A stretch of 64,000 nt of DNA from Natrialba magadii ATCC 43099. GTDB taxonomy: Archaea > Halobacteriota > Halobacteria > Halobacteriales > Natrialbaceae. Of this stretch, positions 52,407-60,847 are shown in pieces; the stretch's first letter is position 1, and every line of letters starts with the position of its first letter. The position numbers were made by a program, and so were the translations under genes. Below the pieces are notes generated by a model. It was not told the DNA's origin, ran no database searches, and saw only the letters and a program-made list of their open reading frames with translations. The stretch covers positions 620,001 to 684,000 of the forward strand of contig NC_013922.1 in the NCBI RefSeq assembly GCF_000025625.1, read 5' to 3'.

Positions 52407-53497
52407 CAGTCCGCACGCACCCCCGTTACCTCGGCCGTCGCTGGATGTGCGCTCGGCTCGCTGTAGGACTCTGCGATGGACGTGATGATCTCGGTCAGGT
52501 TGACCATCTCCTCCGTGTAGCTGTCGCGTCGCTTCGCCCACGTCTCGGCCGTTGACTCGTCCGTAAGCAACTCCTGTGCGCGGGCGAGGACAGTCTCGAA
52601 CTCGCTGCAGTTGTCGATGAGTCCGTGCTTCTCGAGTTCGAGGAAGTTCCCCATGTCGTCCTCGCCGACGAAGGAGTTCGAGCGGATCGCGGGCGTGCCG
52701 AGCAGGGCGGCCTCGGTGACCATCGTCTGTGTATCGGCAACGAATAGTTCTGCCTCCGCCAGCGCGTCGTGAATTCGGGCGGGATGGAGGTCGTACGGAC
52801 GCACGTCGAGATCGTCGAGATCGTCGAGTTCCAGATCCCCGCCCTCGTCCGAGACGAAGACGGTCGCGTGGTCGGCGAGCGCCGACAGCAGCTGCCGGCG
52901 CTGCTCGACAGAGAACCCGCGCTTGCCGACGTCGTGGTGACCGTTAAACGCGTTGAGCCTGACGATGACGTACGGTTCGTCCGCGTCGACGCCGAGGTCT
53001 GCTCTGACCGATTCGTCCGCCTCGAAGACGTCGGGGTGGAGGTACGCCGATTCTTTGAAGCCCCGGAACCGGTAGTGTTTCGAGCCGAGATCCTTTCGGA
53101 ACGCCTCGGGTGTCAAAATTGCGCGCACGAAGGGCTTCGAAACCACGTGGTCGAGCGAGGGCTCGGAGTCGAGAACGGCGACCGCTGGCGCGCGCGTAAT
53201 CGTGCCCGTGTAGGCAGCGTAGGGTCCAATTCCGAAGACGACGTCTGGATCGAACTGCCGTGCCCGGCGAGCAATCATCGAGAGGTGCGCCGGCACCTCC
53301 CAGAGCAGCGACTGGAGCGAGTCGCTGCGGTCGCCGTAGGTTTCGTAGGGCACGTCGTGATACGAGAGCAACGCTTCGGTACACTCGTCTCCCCGCGCGA
53401 GCACGAGCACCTCGTGACCCGCATCCTCGAGCCGTGACACGGTGTGTTTGTACAGGTGGACGTGTGCCGGCGTGTTGTTAAAGAAGAGACAGCGCAC
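52406..53497 (-). CDS. DUF354 family (GT-B-fold glycosyltransferase-like)
   Basis: 363 residues. The DUF354 pattern is seen in NTPAHVHLYKHTVSRLEDAGHEV at the N-terminus and in VTEAALLGTPAIRSNSF, the nucleotide-sugar-binding region of GT-B enzymes. Its pairing with wecB is recurrent in archaea, so it probably transfers or modifies the ManNAc-derived sugar made by WecB; that is inference from context. The stop codon overlaps the wecB start. The ATG at 53497 begins MRCLFFNNTPAHV. Confidence 0.9.
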   Translation of the reverse strand: MRCLFFNNTPAHVHLYKHTVSRLEDAGHEVLVLARGDECTEALLSYHDVPYETYGDRSDSLQSLLWEVPAHLSMIARRARQFDPDVVFGIGPYAAYTGTITRAPAVAVLDSEPSLDHVVSKPFVRAILTPEAFRKDLGSKHYRFRGFKESAYLHPDVFEADESVRADLGVDADEPYVIVRLNAFNGHHDVGKRGFSVEQRRQLLSALADHATVFVSDEGGDLELDDLDDLDVRPYDLHPARIHDALAEAELFVADTQTMVTEAALLGTPAIRSNSFVGEDDMGNFLELEKHGLIDNCSEFETVLARAQELLTDESTAETWAKRRDSYTEEMVNLTEIITSIAESYSEPSAHPATAEVTGVRAD

Positions 53498-54136
53498 GAC
53501 GGATCACCTCGTGAATCATGCACTCTCGGCTTCTCGTAGCGACCCTATCGTTATCAGCGCGCTACCGAGAAGAAGCACGTGACTGGCCTGAAAGTCTTGT
53601 TTTCGAATACATCAGGCCAAAATACGACGAGGGTAACTGTGACCAGTCGGTCACCGTGCGTGAGAGAAAACGCGTCGAAAGAACTGACTACCGCGTTTGC
53701 ACGGACTGTTCAGGATGCGTAACCGACTGAAAGGGCGAACCATCACCGTACTCCACAGGTCCGTTTCGGAAACTGCGACTGGTAGTCGACTGCTGGCGTC
53801 TGACCGACGCAGTGATACGGCGTGCTTACAGACGGAAAACGACGACTACCGACACTCGCCCCCTGATAGCGCTCCAACGGCAGCACTGCTATTCACCGCC
53901 TCGACTGCAAGTGTCGGTTCGGTCTTATCTCCCTGATTGGACGGATTGACCCACCCCGATGCTCGGGTCCACCCAGTCTCGTGAGCCCGGTCCGCTGACG
54001 AGGGAGGAACTCGAGTAGCAGGCAAATAGCGAACCACTCAGCAGATGGGAGATACTGGACGCGAACAGCGAAGTGGCGCATTTTGGACGCCAGACGGAAA
54101 GTTATTTTAGCAAACTAGTATTCATCATCGAATAGT
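53498..54136. other. Gene-free region of 639 bases
   Basis: No convincing gene. Several short open frames exist on both strands, but none has consistent codon bias. It separates the DUF354 gene from the Tat-exported protein and includes both promoters. Confidence 0.5.
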
Positions 54137-55609
54137 ATGGTCCCCGATCCTCCCTCGCTTACCCGCCGGCAACTCCTCGCAGGTGCCGCTGGGGGCGTCG
54201 GGCTTACCGGCAGCGCGGTCGTCGCACTCGGTGCAACGCGGCCGACGGCGTTGCCGAACAGTCTGGTCGATGTCGCGACGAACTACTATCCAAAGCCCCC
54301 CGCACCGAGTGAGCTCTGGCAGCCGACAGTAACCGAGGCGCACGCGCGTATGGCGGTCGAGTTACTCGCAGAGACTGAGGCGGAATCACTCGAGCGCTGG
54401 GACGAGATCGATGCCGACGAGCGGCGGATGCGAAGTTCAGGCGGCTGGCTCGGGACTGCAGAGGACTCACTCGCAGACGGTGAGTACAACGAGGCACTGT
54501 CGAACGCCAGGTATGGGATGCAACTCGCCGGGGAACACCTGGGAGAGGCACGGGCAAAACAGGATGCTGTTACACTCGAGGAACTCGCCGAGCGGTCGTT
54601 CGAACTTCTCGATCGTATCGATGCAGTCATCGCCGATATCGACGGCTATCCGGTCCTCAACCCGGAGCGTGATCTCGCCTGGTACGTCCAGATCGAGTCC
54701 GAACTGCAGGTGGGACGAGGACGAGCAGGATGGACTGATCTCGAGGCGTTCGATGAGTCTGGTACTGAGAGCGGTGATGGTGACGGTGATGAGAAAGGTG
54801 GAGGTAGTGGCAGTGAGAATGGGAGTGATCAATCTGGAGACGCTGATGAGACCGACAACACGCCCGACATCGACGACTACGACCCCGGCCACGTTGGCGA
54901 CATTACCGCCGGCCTCCTGCAGGCCGAAATCCACGTCGAAACCGCCGAACGCTACCGCGACCGCCTGTGGGACGACGTTGGCGTCGATGGCGGCGACGCT
55001 GCCGAGGCCAGCCCGCATGCCGACCACCTCGAAACCGTTCGTGATGAGTTGTCCGAGGAACTCGAGTCCATGCCTACACGCGACGAGGTGCAGTCGTCGT
55101 ATCTCGAGGACGATGCGGAGGGGAAGCGCTACGGCCCCTACGAGTTCGCACACGACCGCCTCGCCCGGTGGGTGTTTCCAGCCGGAACGCCGGTTCCGTG
55201 GCGCGGGTCGGTCGACGACGACTTTCTGTTGGTGCAGGTACTCGGGCTGAGCCGAGGCCTGGCCGACTGGCGAGCCCACGAATTCGCAGTCGAAAACCTC
55301 GTCATCGAACCAGCCGACGACGATTTTGATCCCGGTCACCTGCTGGACGAACAACGGAGAGCGCGCTCGACGTACGAGTCAACCATCGAAGCAAATCAGA
55401 CGCCGTTTCTGGTTGTCTTCTCCGAGCAGGGGATTGGAGACCTCCGAGTGACAGATGTGAGTCGGAGTTCGTGGGACGGATACGAGGATGAAGAGGGAGC
55501 GTGGACGCCCTGGAACGAGCGTATACAGAACTATCTGCACGCACTTCTGGGTCGAGCGAGGCTGCGCGAGTACCCCGAGCTGTACGATCGACTTGTCGCT
55601 GGTGAGTGA
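54137..55609 (+). CDS. Tat-exported protein of unknown function, 490 aa
   Basis: The N-terminus (SLTRRQLLAGAAGGVGLTGS) is a clear twin-arginine signal. There is no lipobox, so the protein may be secreted or anchored by its hydrophobic h-region. The mature part is largely helical (about 55-180 and 245-310), split by a Gly/Asp/Ser/Glu-rich linker near 215-250. A C-terminal domain with a Trp-rich segment (WRGSVDDDFLLVQVLGLSRGL and SSWDGYEDEEGAWTPWNERI) follows. I recognise no family. Upstream is AT-rich DNA (GGAAAGTTATTTTAGC at about 54100), probably the promoter. Confidence 0.78.
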   Translation: MVPDPPSLTRRQLLAGAAGGVGLTGSAVVALGATRPTALPNSLVDVATNYYPKPPAPSELWQPTVTEAHARMAVELLAETEAESLERWDEIDADERRMRSSGGWLGTAEDSLADGEYNEALSNARYGMQLAGEHLGEARAKQDAVTLEELAERSFELLDRIDAVIADIDGYPVLNPERDLAWYVQIESELQVGRGRAGWTDLEAFDESGTESGDGDGDEKGGGSGSENGSDQSGDADETDNTPDIDDYDPGHVGDITAGLLQAEIHVETAERYRDRLWDDVGVDGGDAAEASPHADHLETVRDELSEELESMPTRDEVQSSYLEDDAEGKRYGPYEFAHDRLARWVFPAGTPVPWRGSVDDDFLLVQVLGLSRGLADWRAHEFAVENLVIEPADDDFDPGHLLDEQRRARSTYESTIEANQTPFLVVFSEQGIGDLRVTDVSRSSWDGYEDEEGAWTPWNERIQNYLHALLGRARLREYPELYDRLVAGE

Positions 55610-55706
55610 GCAGGTGGTGCAGATGGCCGACTACCAGAGGTGTGAGCGACGAGGGAGCATCGCCACTCGATGACGAGGAATCAGCGGGAGAACTGTCCGT
55701 GACCCG

Positions 55707-56291
55707 TTAGTCGCTGATGAACTTGTTGTCGCGCCAGTTGACACCGGACTCGCCGGAGCCGTGGTCGCGTGGTCCCTCGACGACTTCGATGTCCGCCGGT
55801 CGCGTCTCGCCGTCGACAATTCGGGTTGCTTCGAGCTCGCCGTCGCGCTCCGAAATCGCCGTCAGCGTCCCCTTCTCGGCCGCCGATGCGATCTCACAGA
55901 GCACGAGGAACATCTCGTACTGCAACAGCGAGTTCTGGAGCACCGTCTCGCGGTCGCCCTTGAACGCAGCGTACTCGACGAGTTCGGACTCGATCTCCTC
56001 TTCTTCCTCCTCGTCCCAGCTAAAGGACTTCTGGCGGCGCTCGTCCGGATCCTCCTCGTAGACCCGGTTCTCCGTGACGCTCGCTTTCAACTGGGCCGTT
56101 GGCGTGTACTTGCTGACCGACTGATCCTCGGCGACCGCCTTGAGGATCAGCGTATTGTTGCGTCGCGTGATCTCTACATCGTCAATGCCGTCCGGGTAGG
56201 CGGCCTCGTCGATGTGGTCGCGGAGATCTTCGAGTGGCAGTTCGAGCGTCGAGTGGAGCCGATAAACGTGTCTGGATTCCTCTGTTGACAT
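55707..56291 (-). CDS. Conserved haloarchaeal protein, 194 aa (DUF7110-like)
   Basis: A soluble acidic protein without Cys-rich motifs. The first ~75 residues look like an alpha/beta domain (VYRLHSTLELPLEDLRDHI, then DDVEITRRNNTLILKAV). An acidic helix with a poly-Glu run follows (about 95-105), and then a helical segment rich in Leu/Phe (VLQNSLLQYEMFLVLCEIA). The family assignment (DUF7110) is from memory; the function is unknown. The ATG at 56291 is the first sensible start. It is convergent with the Tat-exported gene. Confidence 0.75.
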   Translation of the reverse strand: MSTEESRHVYRLHSTLELPLEDLRDHIDEAAYPDGIDDVEITRRNNTLILKAVAEDQSVSKYTPTAQLKASVTENRVYEEDPDERRQKSFSWDEEEEEEIESELVEYAAFKGDRETVLQNSLLQYEMFLVLCEIASAAEKGTLTAISERDGELEATRIVDGETRPADIEVVEGPRDHGSGESGVNWRDNKFISD

Positions 56292-56442
56292 AGTGGGAAG
56301 GTGTGAAGCGACAGTCGTTGAGTGATACTACGGGCGCGGGGCTTATATGACCTGCCATTGCGACCGTGAGTGACAGGTCCGCCTGGCCGGTCGTCAGCCA
56401 GTCGGTTGCTCGGTAGAGAGCTGTGAATCGGACCGCCGGCGA

Positions 56443-56787
56443 TTACGCCGAGTTCAGCGTCTCTGCAAGCTCGCCGCGCTCCTCGAGTTCCGCGAGAATG
56501 TCCGACCCGCCGACGAACTCACCGTCGACGTACGTCTGCGGAATGGTCTCCCAGCCGCTGTGCTCGTTGAGCGCGACGCGGTACTCGTCGAGGGACTCGA
56601 GTACGTCGACGGTTTCGAAGTCCTCGCGGTGCTCGGAGATGAGGCCGAGCGCGCGACGGGAGTAGCCACACTGGGGCATGAGTTCGGTGCCCTTCATGAA
56701 GAGGACGACATCGTTGTCGGCGATGGTTTCCTCGACCTGTTCGGTGACTTCCTCCTGATCGAGACCCTGGTTTGGTGGAAAGTCCAT
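56443..56787 (-). CDS. Monothiol (CGFS-like) glutaredoxin
   Basis: 114 residues with the monothiol glutaredoxin pattern: VVLFMKGTELMPQCGYSRRAL, active site Cys40-Gly-Tyr-Ser, WETIPQTYVDGEFVGGSD (TIPQ cis-Pro and the GG-D glutathione-type site). CGFS-type proteins carry or transfer [2Fe-2S] clusters. Haloarchaea use gamma-glutamylcysteine rather than glutathione, so the ligand may be that thiol (inference). The YeeE/YedE transporter genes are upstream on the same strand, a possible sulfur link. Confidence 0.9.
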   Translation of the reverse strand: MDFPPNQGLDQEEVTEQVEETIADNDVVLFMKGTELMPQCGYSRRALGLISEHREDFETVDVLESLDEYRVALNEHSGWETIPQTYVDGEFVGGSDILAELEERGELAETLNSA

Positions 56788-56851
56788 TGTCGAGTAGCAG
56801 TATGTTCGTGAGTGGGATAGACCTTGCGTCCACGGGTGGCTTCTGTGACGA

Positions 56852-56899
56852 GTGAGTGGACGTCGGTGTGAGTAGACGTGGGCGTGAGTGGACGTGGGT
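56852..56899. repeat. Three 16-bp tandem repeats
   Basis: GTGAGTGGACGTCGGT, GTGAGTAGACGTGGGC and GTGAGTGGACGTGGGT stand head to tail, upstream of the glutaredoxin gene and 3' of the YeeE/YedE pair. Confidence 0.7.
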
Positions 56900-56946
56900 G
56901 GACGAGTGGAAAAGCCACCACCAGTTCCAGTCAGTACAGCGGCGAC

Positions 56947-57414
56947 TCAGTCCGCGGCCGTCGCCGGTGCGTCGCTCTCTGCGCTCGCAGAGCGCCAGTA
57001 GCCCTGAATGTACGCGCCGACGAACATGCCGGCGATGCCGTAGAGGATGGTGATGTTACCGACGCCGAGGCTGGCGTAGGCCGCGCCGGGACAGATACCC
57101 GACAGGCCCCAGCCGACGCCGAAGATGCCGCCGCCGATGACGACGTTCCTGTCGAGGGTCTTCAGCCGGCGGCCGTAGACAGCACCCGTCAGCGGAGCCG
57201 TGCTGCGGAACTGCTTGATCCCGAAGAACGTGATGCCGGTGACGACGGCGGCACCGAACATCACGAATAGGAGCCCGAAGTCCTCAAACTGGAGGAAGTT
57301 GAGGACGACTTCCGGCTGGGCCATGTGGCTAAAGCCGAGGCCGAAACCGAAGATCAGTCCGCCGACGAAGACCAGCGGCAGAAACAGCGAATGCTGTTCG
57401 TGCTCGGCGCTCAT
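56947..57414 (-). CDS. YeeE/YedE-family transporter, second half
   Basis: 155 residues with about four hydrophobic segments and the conserved Cys in LSGICPGAAYASLG, a motif used for thiosulfate or sulfur-compound passage in the TsuA/YeeE family. The ATG overlaps the stop codon of the upstream half (TAATG at 57414), so both halves are co-translated. Together they equal one full YeeE. The split arrangement is common in the YedE/PmpA-B group. Confidence 0.9.
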   Translation of the reverse strand: MSAEHEQHSLFLPLVFVGGLIFGFGLGFSHMAQPEVVLNFLQFEDFGLLFVMFGAAVVTGITFFGIKQFRSTAPLTGAVYGRRLKTLDRNVVIGGGIFGVGWGLSGICPGAAYASLGVGNITILYGIAGMFVGAYIQGYWRSASAESDAPATAAD

Positions 57415-57986
57415 TATGGGTTCACCCCCAGCGCCGCAACGAGCTGTGCGACGCCGATCGCGATCAACAGGAACGTCGCGACCCCGACGAACGAGGCACT
57501 CGAGGCGGAGCCGACGCCACAGACGCCGTGGCCGGAGGTACAGCCTTTACCCAGGCGGGTCCCGATACCGATGAGAACCCCGCCGAGGAACAGCCGCCAG
57601 GGCTGAACTTCGGTGAGCCACAGGGTCAGACCGCCGACCTCCAGGAACTCACCCGTGGTCGCGGGCTGGTGGAGCGAACTCGAGACGAGTCCGGACTGGA
57701 ACGTTGCGGCGTAGACGAACGCGCCGGCGACGATGCCGAGGGTGAAGACGACGCGCCAGTCGCGCGACGGACGATACTGCTGGAAGCGCGAGAGACCCGA
57801 GGCGTACGATAGCGTCGACTCGAGGAACGTGCTCGCGCCGGCCGGAATTGCGGTGCCGAGGTAGATCACGGCGACACCGAGCCCGACGAAGAGGCCGCCG
57901 AGCGCGTAGTGTTCGATCCCGTTCGGAAACAGGTCGCCGAACGCGAGTGCGAGGAATGAGAGTGAGAGTGAGAGTGAGATGCTCAT
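57414..57986 (-). CDS. YeeE/YedE-family transporter, first half
   Basis: 190 residues with about five hydrophobic segments and the signature GKGCTSGHGVCGVG holding the paired transport cysteines. The start is uncertain: the ATG at 57986 is preferred over a GTG at 58004. The first codons are made of a GAGAGT/AGTGAG hexamer repeat (minus-strand Ser-Leu-Ser-Leu), so repeat-length changes would alter the N-terminus. It is coupled to the second half by TAATG and may import thiosulfate or a related sulfur species; the glutaredoxin downstream fits that idea. Confidence 0.9.
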   Translation of the reverse strand: MSISLSLSLSFLALAFGDLFPNGIEHYALGGLFVGLGVAVIYLGTAIPAGASTFLESTLSYASGLSRFQQYRPSRDWRVVFTLGIVAGAFVYAATFQSGLVSSSLHQPATTGEFLEVGGLTLWLTEVQPWRLFLGGVLIGIGTRLGKGCTSGHGVCGVGSASSASFVGVATFLLIAIGVAQLVAALGVNP

Positions 57987-58092
57987 CACTCGCGGGAAGG
58001 GCACCGCTGCGTATAAATGCTACAGACGCAGGGAAAATTGTAGGCGTCGATGACGCCGAGAGCGGCGTCCGATGTGGCGACCGATGAGAGCG

Positions 58093-58890
58093 TCAGTCAG
58101 CGATCGGCTGTGTAGTCAAGATATCGAGCTTCTCTGCCGTGTACCCGAAGACGTCCTCGTAGCCGTTCGAGGACATGAGAATCGGGTAGAACGCCTCGTC
58201 AGCGATTTGCGTTTCGCCATCGGCGGCCGCGAAGGGATCGCCCGCTGGGACTTTGGTGAAGTTGTCGACGAAGACCTCGTAGGTGTCTGCCTGCTCCTTC
58301 TGAATGACATCGGTGAGCCGGAATACCGGCAGGTCACGTTGAACGGTGTCTCCCGGCAGCGCACCCACAGCGGTCAGGAACGCTCGTGTGAGTCGGTCTG
58401 CGTTTTCCGCTGCGGTCTCTGTCCCCTGGAGTCCACACTCGACTTCGATCGTCTGGGCAGCGGAAAAGAGCCGTCCCTCTGCGAACATGCTCGTCTCGAC
58501 CATCGCGGCTACCGGTAACTGCGGACACAGCTCCGTTGCCCGCTCCGTAATCTCGTTGACAATCGCGAACGGTTCCGCATGGCTCTGGGTCGAGTGCATC
58601 GAGAACGCCAGACAGTCGTCGAGTTCGTTCACCAGTTCGCTTGCAAGTTCGGCTTCATGGGTTTTGGCGTCTGGGTCGCCCGGGAACGCACGATTCAGAT
58701 CTTCATCGACGAAGCGGACCTGACGCTCGAGTGCCTTCTCGTTTGCCACGATCAATTTGACCGGCCGCTTGACCGCAGGTCGCTCGTCGAGTAATCGTTC
58801 GACCGCCCGAACACCACAGGGTTCGTCGCCGTGAACGCCGGCCACGACCGCAATCTCCGGCGTTCCCGACCCGAGCTGTGCAACTTTCAT
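58093..58890 (-). CDS. Succinylglutamate desuccinylase/aspartoacylase-family zinc hydrolase
   Basis: 265 residues of the M14-like AstE/ASPA family. Zinc ligands His20 and Glu23 lie in GVHGDEPCG, and the third, His, in LAFSMHSTQSH. The substrate-arginine region DEDLNRAFPGD is also present. It deacylates an N-acyl amino acid; haloarchaeal substrates are not established. The ATG at 58890 starts MKVAQLGSGTPEI; the in-frame extension to 58959 is rejected. It is isolated between the YeeE/YedE pair and the DUF309 gene, all on the minus strand but more than 100 nt apart. Confidence 0.88.
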   Translation of the reverse strand: MKVAQLGSGTPEIAVVAGVHGDEPCGVRAVERLLDERPAVKRPVKLIVANEKALERQVRFVDEDLNRAFPGDPDAKTHEAELASELVNELDDCLAFSMHSTQSHAEPFAIVNEITERATELCPQLPVAAMVETSMFAEGRLFSAAQTIEVECGLQGTETAAENADRLTRAFLTAVGALPGDTVQRDLPVFRLTDVIQKEQADTYEVFVDNFTKVPAGDPFAAADGETQIADEAFYPILMSSNGYEDVFGYTAEKLDILTTQPIAD

Positions 58891-59099
58891 TACGGTATGA
58901 TTTGTGCTTCGACCCCAAAGGAGATTCGATCTCCGAAGGTGATTTCGGTGCGTTGACACGCCGTTCCTCCCGAAGCGGCTGATTGAACAGCGCTGCAGGC
59001 TCGAGAGTGATCGTCGTCGCAGACGGATCGTTGTGACGTTTTGTCGAAGACCGCTCGGCCGGGGAAGCGATTACCGGTACCAAATCACAACAGACCATC

Positions 59100-59618
59100 T
59101 CACTCCTCGAGTGCCGCCACGTACTCGTAGTCAGCGGGCCCCGCAATCGGTCGCTCGCCGTCAATCGGAATCCGCCAGTCATCGACTCGGGTCGGGTTCT
59201 CGAGTGCGTTCGTGAGCATGGTCCGGACTTCGAGCAGATCGACGCCGTAGAAGTCTCGCGGAACGCCCTGGAGATACTGGAGCGCGGTACGAAAGAGCGA
59301 GCGCAACCCCTCGTCGTTGCCGAAGTCGACCCGTTTGTAGACGCCGGCGGCGACCTGGACCATGCCGTGGCAGAACTGGCTCTCCGTGGAACCGCGGCCG
59401 TAGTTGTACCACTCGAGTTCGAAGCAGTCGTGGCTCTCGTGGTAGGCCCCGTCGTTGAAGAGTCGGACGCCGTGGCAGGTTGCGCGGCGGAGCGTGGCGT
59501 GTTCCCAGTGGCCGCCGTCGGTATCCGGACCTGTCCCAGCCTCACTCGTAGCCGGTACCCATCCAGTTGGCTCGTTCGCCGGCGGCCCGACCGACGGATC
59601 GTTCGTGTGCTCGTCCAT
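59100..59618 (-). CDS. DUF309-domain protein
   Basis: 172 residues. A helical DUF309 core spans ~50-125 with the expected [17 protein letters not shown] and [21 protein letters not shown] blocks; the paired His residues and acids suggest a buried charged site of unknown role. The N-terminal 40 residues are Pro/Gly/Thr-rich and likely disordered. The ATG at 59618 is chosen; the frame is open to 59714 but looks non-coding there. Confidence 0.85.
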   Translation of the reverse strand: MDEHTNDPSVGPPANEPTGWVPATSEAGTGPDTDGGHWEHATLRRATCHGVRLFNDGAYHESHDCFELEWYNYGRGSTESQFCHGMVQVAAGVYKRVDFGNDEGLRSLFRTALQYLQGVPRDFYGVDLLEVRTMLTNALENPTRVDDWRIPIDGERPIAGPADYEYVAALEE

Positions 59619-59814
59619 GGGACTCGAGTGCACCTCCGAGTTCGAGCGAGTTAGTGGTGACTCCCGATGTAGCCCGATCCGCAGCCGCAGATACGTCAGG
59701 AGTTGGTCACTCACGCGATGGACGGCCTACCGCTCTCCGCGCTGAGCCACAAATACCCGGCTACAGCGCATCTGACGACCACTCCAGAGGCGGTGTCAGA
59801 CACAGGTAAGCGAA

Positions 59815-59823
59815 GTGTTTATT
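59815..59823 (+). promoter_or_regulatory. TATA-like element of the zinc-finger microprotein gene
   Basis: TGTTTATTT lies 26-34 nt before the ATG at 59849, fitting a leaderless start. Confidence 0.45.
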
Positions 59824-59848
59824 TCGGTTGCGTCCAACGTCCGGATAG

Positions 59849-59977
59849 ATGATCCATTCCTACGGACGGTGTCAGTGCTGTGGTGAGCGCCTTTACGAGA
59901 ACGTCAGCGGCGGCTACCGCTGTCCGAACTGCCGAACCGACTACGCAGCCGATGTTCTCGAGTCCCGGCTCCCATAG
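59849..59977 (+). CDS. Zinc-finger microprotein, 42 aa
   Basis: The product begins MIHSYGRCQCCGERLY and has Cys8/Cys11 and Cys25/Cys28 in CxxC pairs (the second is CPNC), a minimal treble-clef or zinc-ribbon-like finger, with an additional Cys10. A TATA-like box about 27 nt upstream supports expression. Similar sub-60-residue CPxCG proteins are numerous in haloarchaea, and several affect motility, biofilm or stress there. The specific role is unknown. Confidence 0.7.
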   Translation: MIHSYGRCQCCGERLYENVSGGYRCPNCRTDYAADVLESRLP

Positions 59978-60057
59978 CAGTGGCATGTGCTGAGTTGCGC
60001 TGGATGGGATTGGGGGGACTCGAGTAGGCGCCCCAGACGCTGTGTGCCGAATCGAGG

Positions 60058-60381
60058 TTAGACCCGACACGCAATCGCACGCCGCGTTCGCTGTGTCGCC
60101 GCGCCGGCCGTGATCGCACGGACGAGCGTCGTGGTGGGGCGGTAGGTGTGGCGCTCGTCCGAGTCACGGGTGACGAAGAGCTGCCAGAACCCGGGTGAGT
60201 GGAAGGTAAGCTGGCAGTAGCCGTCGGCGTTCGTGCGCGCGGTTTTCGACCCTGTTGCGGTTCGGACTGTTGCCCCTTCGACTGGGCGACAACTCGAGTC
60301 GCGAACGCGGATGGTGAGCGGGCGGCCGATGATGGCTTCGGTGTCTGCGAGGTCGACGGTGAGTTGTCTGCTGGTCGCCAT
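60058..60381 (-). CDS. Small protein with carboxypeptidase-regulatory-like (Ig-like) domain
   Basis: 107 residues forming a single beta-sandwich-like domain: LTIRVRDSSCRPVEGATVRTATG, then KTARTNADGYCQLTFHSPGFWQLFVT (both read in parts). This is the pattern of CarboxypepD_reg/transthyretin-like repeats. There is no signal peptide, so it is probably cytoplasmic. Two Cys residues could pair or bind metal. The ATG at 60381 is preferred over one 12 nt earlier. The function is unknown. Confidence 0.75.
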   Translation of the reverse strand: MATSRQLTVDLADTEAIIGRPLTIRVRDSSCRPVEGATVRTATGSKTARTNADGYCQLTFHSPGFWQLFVTRDSDERHTYRPTTTLVRAITAGAATQRTRRAIACRV

Positions 60382-60594
60382 GTATGTGGCCACACAGAGC
60401 CTCTCAAAAAAGCCGGTACCTGCTGCTTAAGGCTGTTCTGGGCGTGGTCGTGGGGATGGCAGTGTTCGAGACGGTCTGTGAGTGGATCGCTGGTGGAACT
60501 GCACAGTAAACCAGACGCAGGCGAGACGGGTGTGGTGGTTGTGAGACCAAAACCGGACCGTTTAACCCGGAGACCGACCAACTATGGCGTGCGT

Positions 60595-60677
60595 GCGAGG
60601 GTAGCCAAGCGGCCAACGGCGGCGGACTCAAGATCCGCTCGTGTAGACGTTCGTGGGTTCGATTCCCTCCCCTCGCA
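60595..60677 (+). tRNA. tRNA-Leu (CAA)
   Basis: Acceptor GCGAGGG pairs with CCCTCGC, followed by A73. The anticodon stem is GCGGA/TCCGC with loop CTCAAGA (anticodon CAA), and there is a long class-II variable arm. The T arm reads GTGGG-TTCGATT-CCCTC, so one T-stem pair is a T-T mismatch; haloarchaeal Leu tRNAs I know have CCCAC there. The same mismatched 3' end is repeated at 60825-60847. TTTAA at ~60561 may be the promoter. CCA is not encoded. Confidence 0.9.
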
Positions 60678-60678
60678 T
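60656..60678 (+). repeat. tRNA-Leu 3' end, copy 1 of 23-bp direct repeat
   Basis: The 23 bases from the T arm through the discriminator base and the next T are identical to 60825-60847. Similarity continues about 18 bp further with four transitions. Confidence 0.8.
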
Positions 60679-60714
60679 TGCAGTGAGGCGCACTCCGCGC
60701 CGAACGAAAATGCA

Positions 60715-60766
60715 CGGAGGGATCGAATCAGGGAGCAACTCTGTTGCGACCGTGGTTCGAAGTTCG
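60715..60766 (+). repeat. tRNA-trailing element, copy 2 (shared with 25081-25133)
   Basis: CGAATCAGGGAGCAACTC (60724-60741) and its continuation TGTTGCGACCG match the minus strand at 25081-25133 with few mismatches. It begins about 40 nt after the tRNA-Leu 3' end, in the same orientation as the tRNA. Confidence 0.55.
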
Positions 60767-60812
60767 CGTTGCGAACTTCGGATCATACCGGGGTTCTGCG
60801 CCAACGGCGCAG
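60759..60812. repeat. Two GC hairpins with 3-nt loops
   Basis: CGAAGTTCGC-GTT-GCGAACTTCG has a 10-bp stem, and CTGCGCC-AAC-GGCGCAG a 7-bp stem. Both lie between the tRNA gene and the repeated tRNA end. Confidence 0.6.
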
Positions 60813-60824
60813 GTTCTCGGGAAT

Positions 60825-60847
60825 GGTTCGATTCCCTCCCCTCGCAT
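60825..60847 (+). repeat. tRNA-Leu 3' end, copy 2 of 23-bp direct repeat
   Basis: Identical to the tRNA 3' end at 60656-60678, 169 bp downstream, without the rest of the tRNA. This is the expected signature of a past integrase-mediated insertion or of a duplicated attachment site. Confidence 0.8.

Noticed and set aside
53498..54136. Small minus-strand frames before the Tat-exported protein
   Set aside because: Two short frames overlap each other, and neither shows coding bias or motifs.
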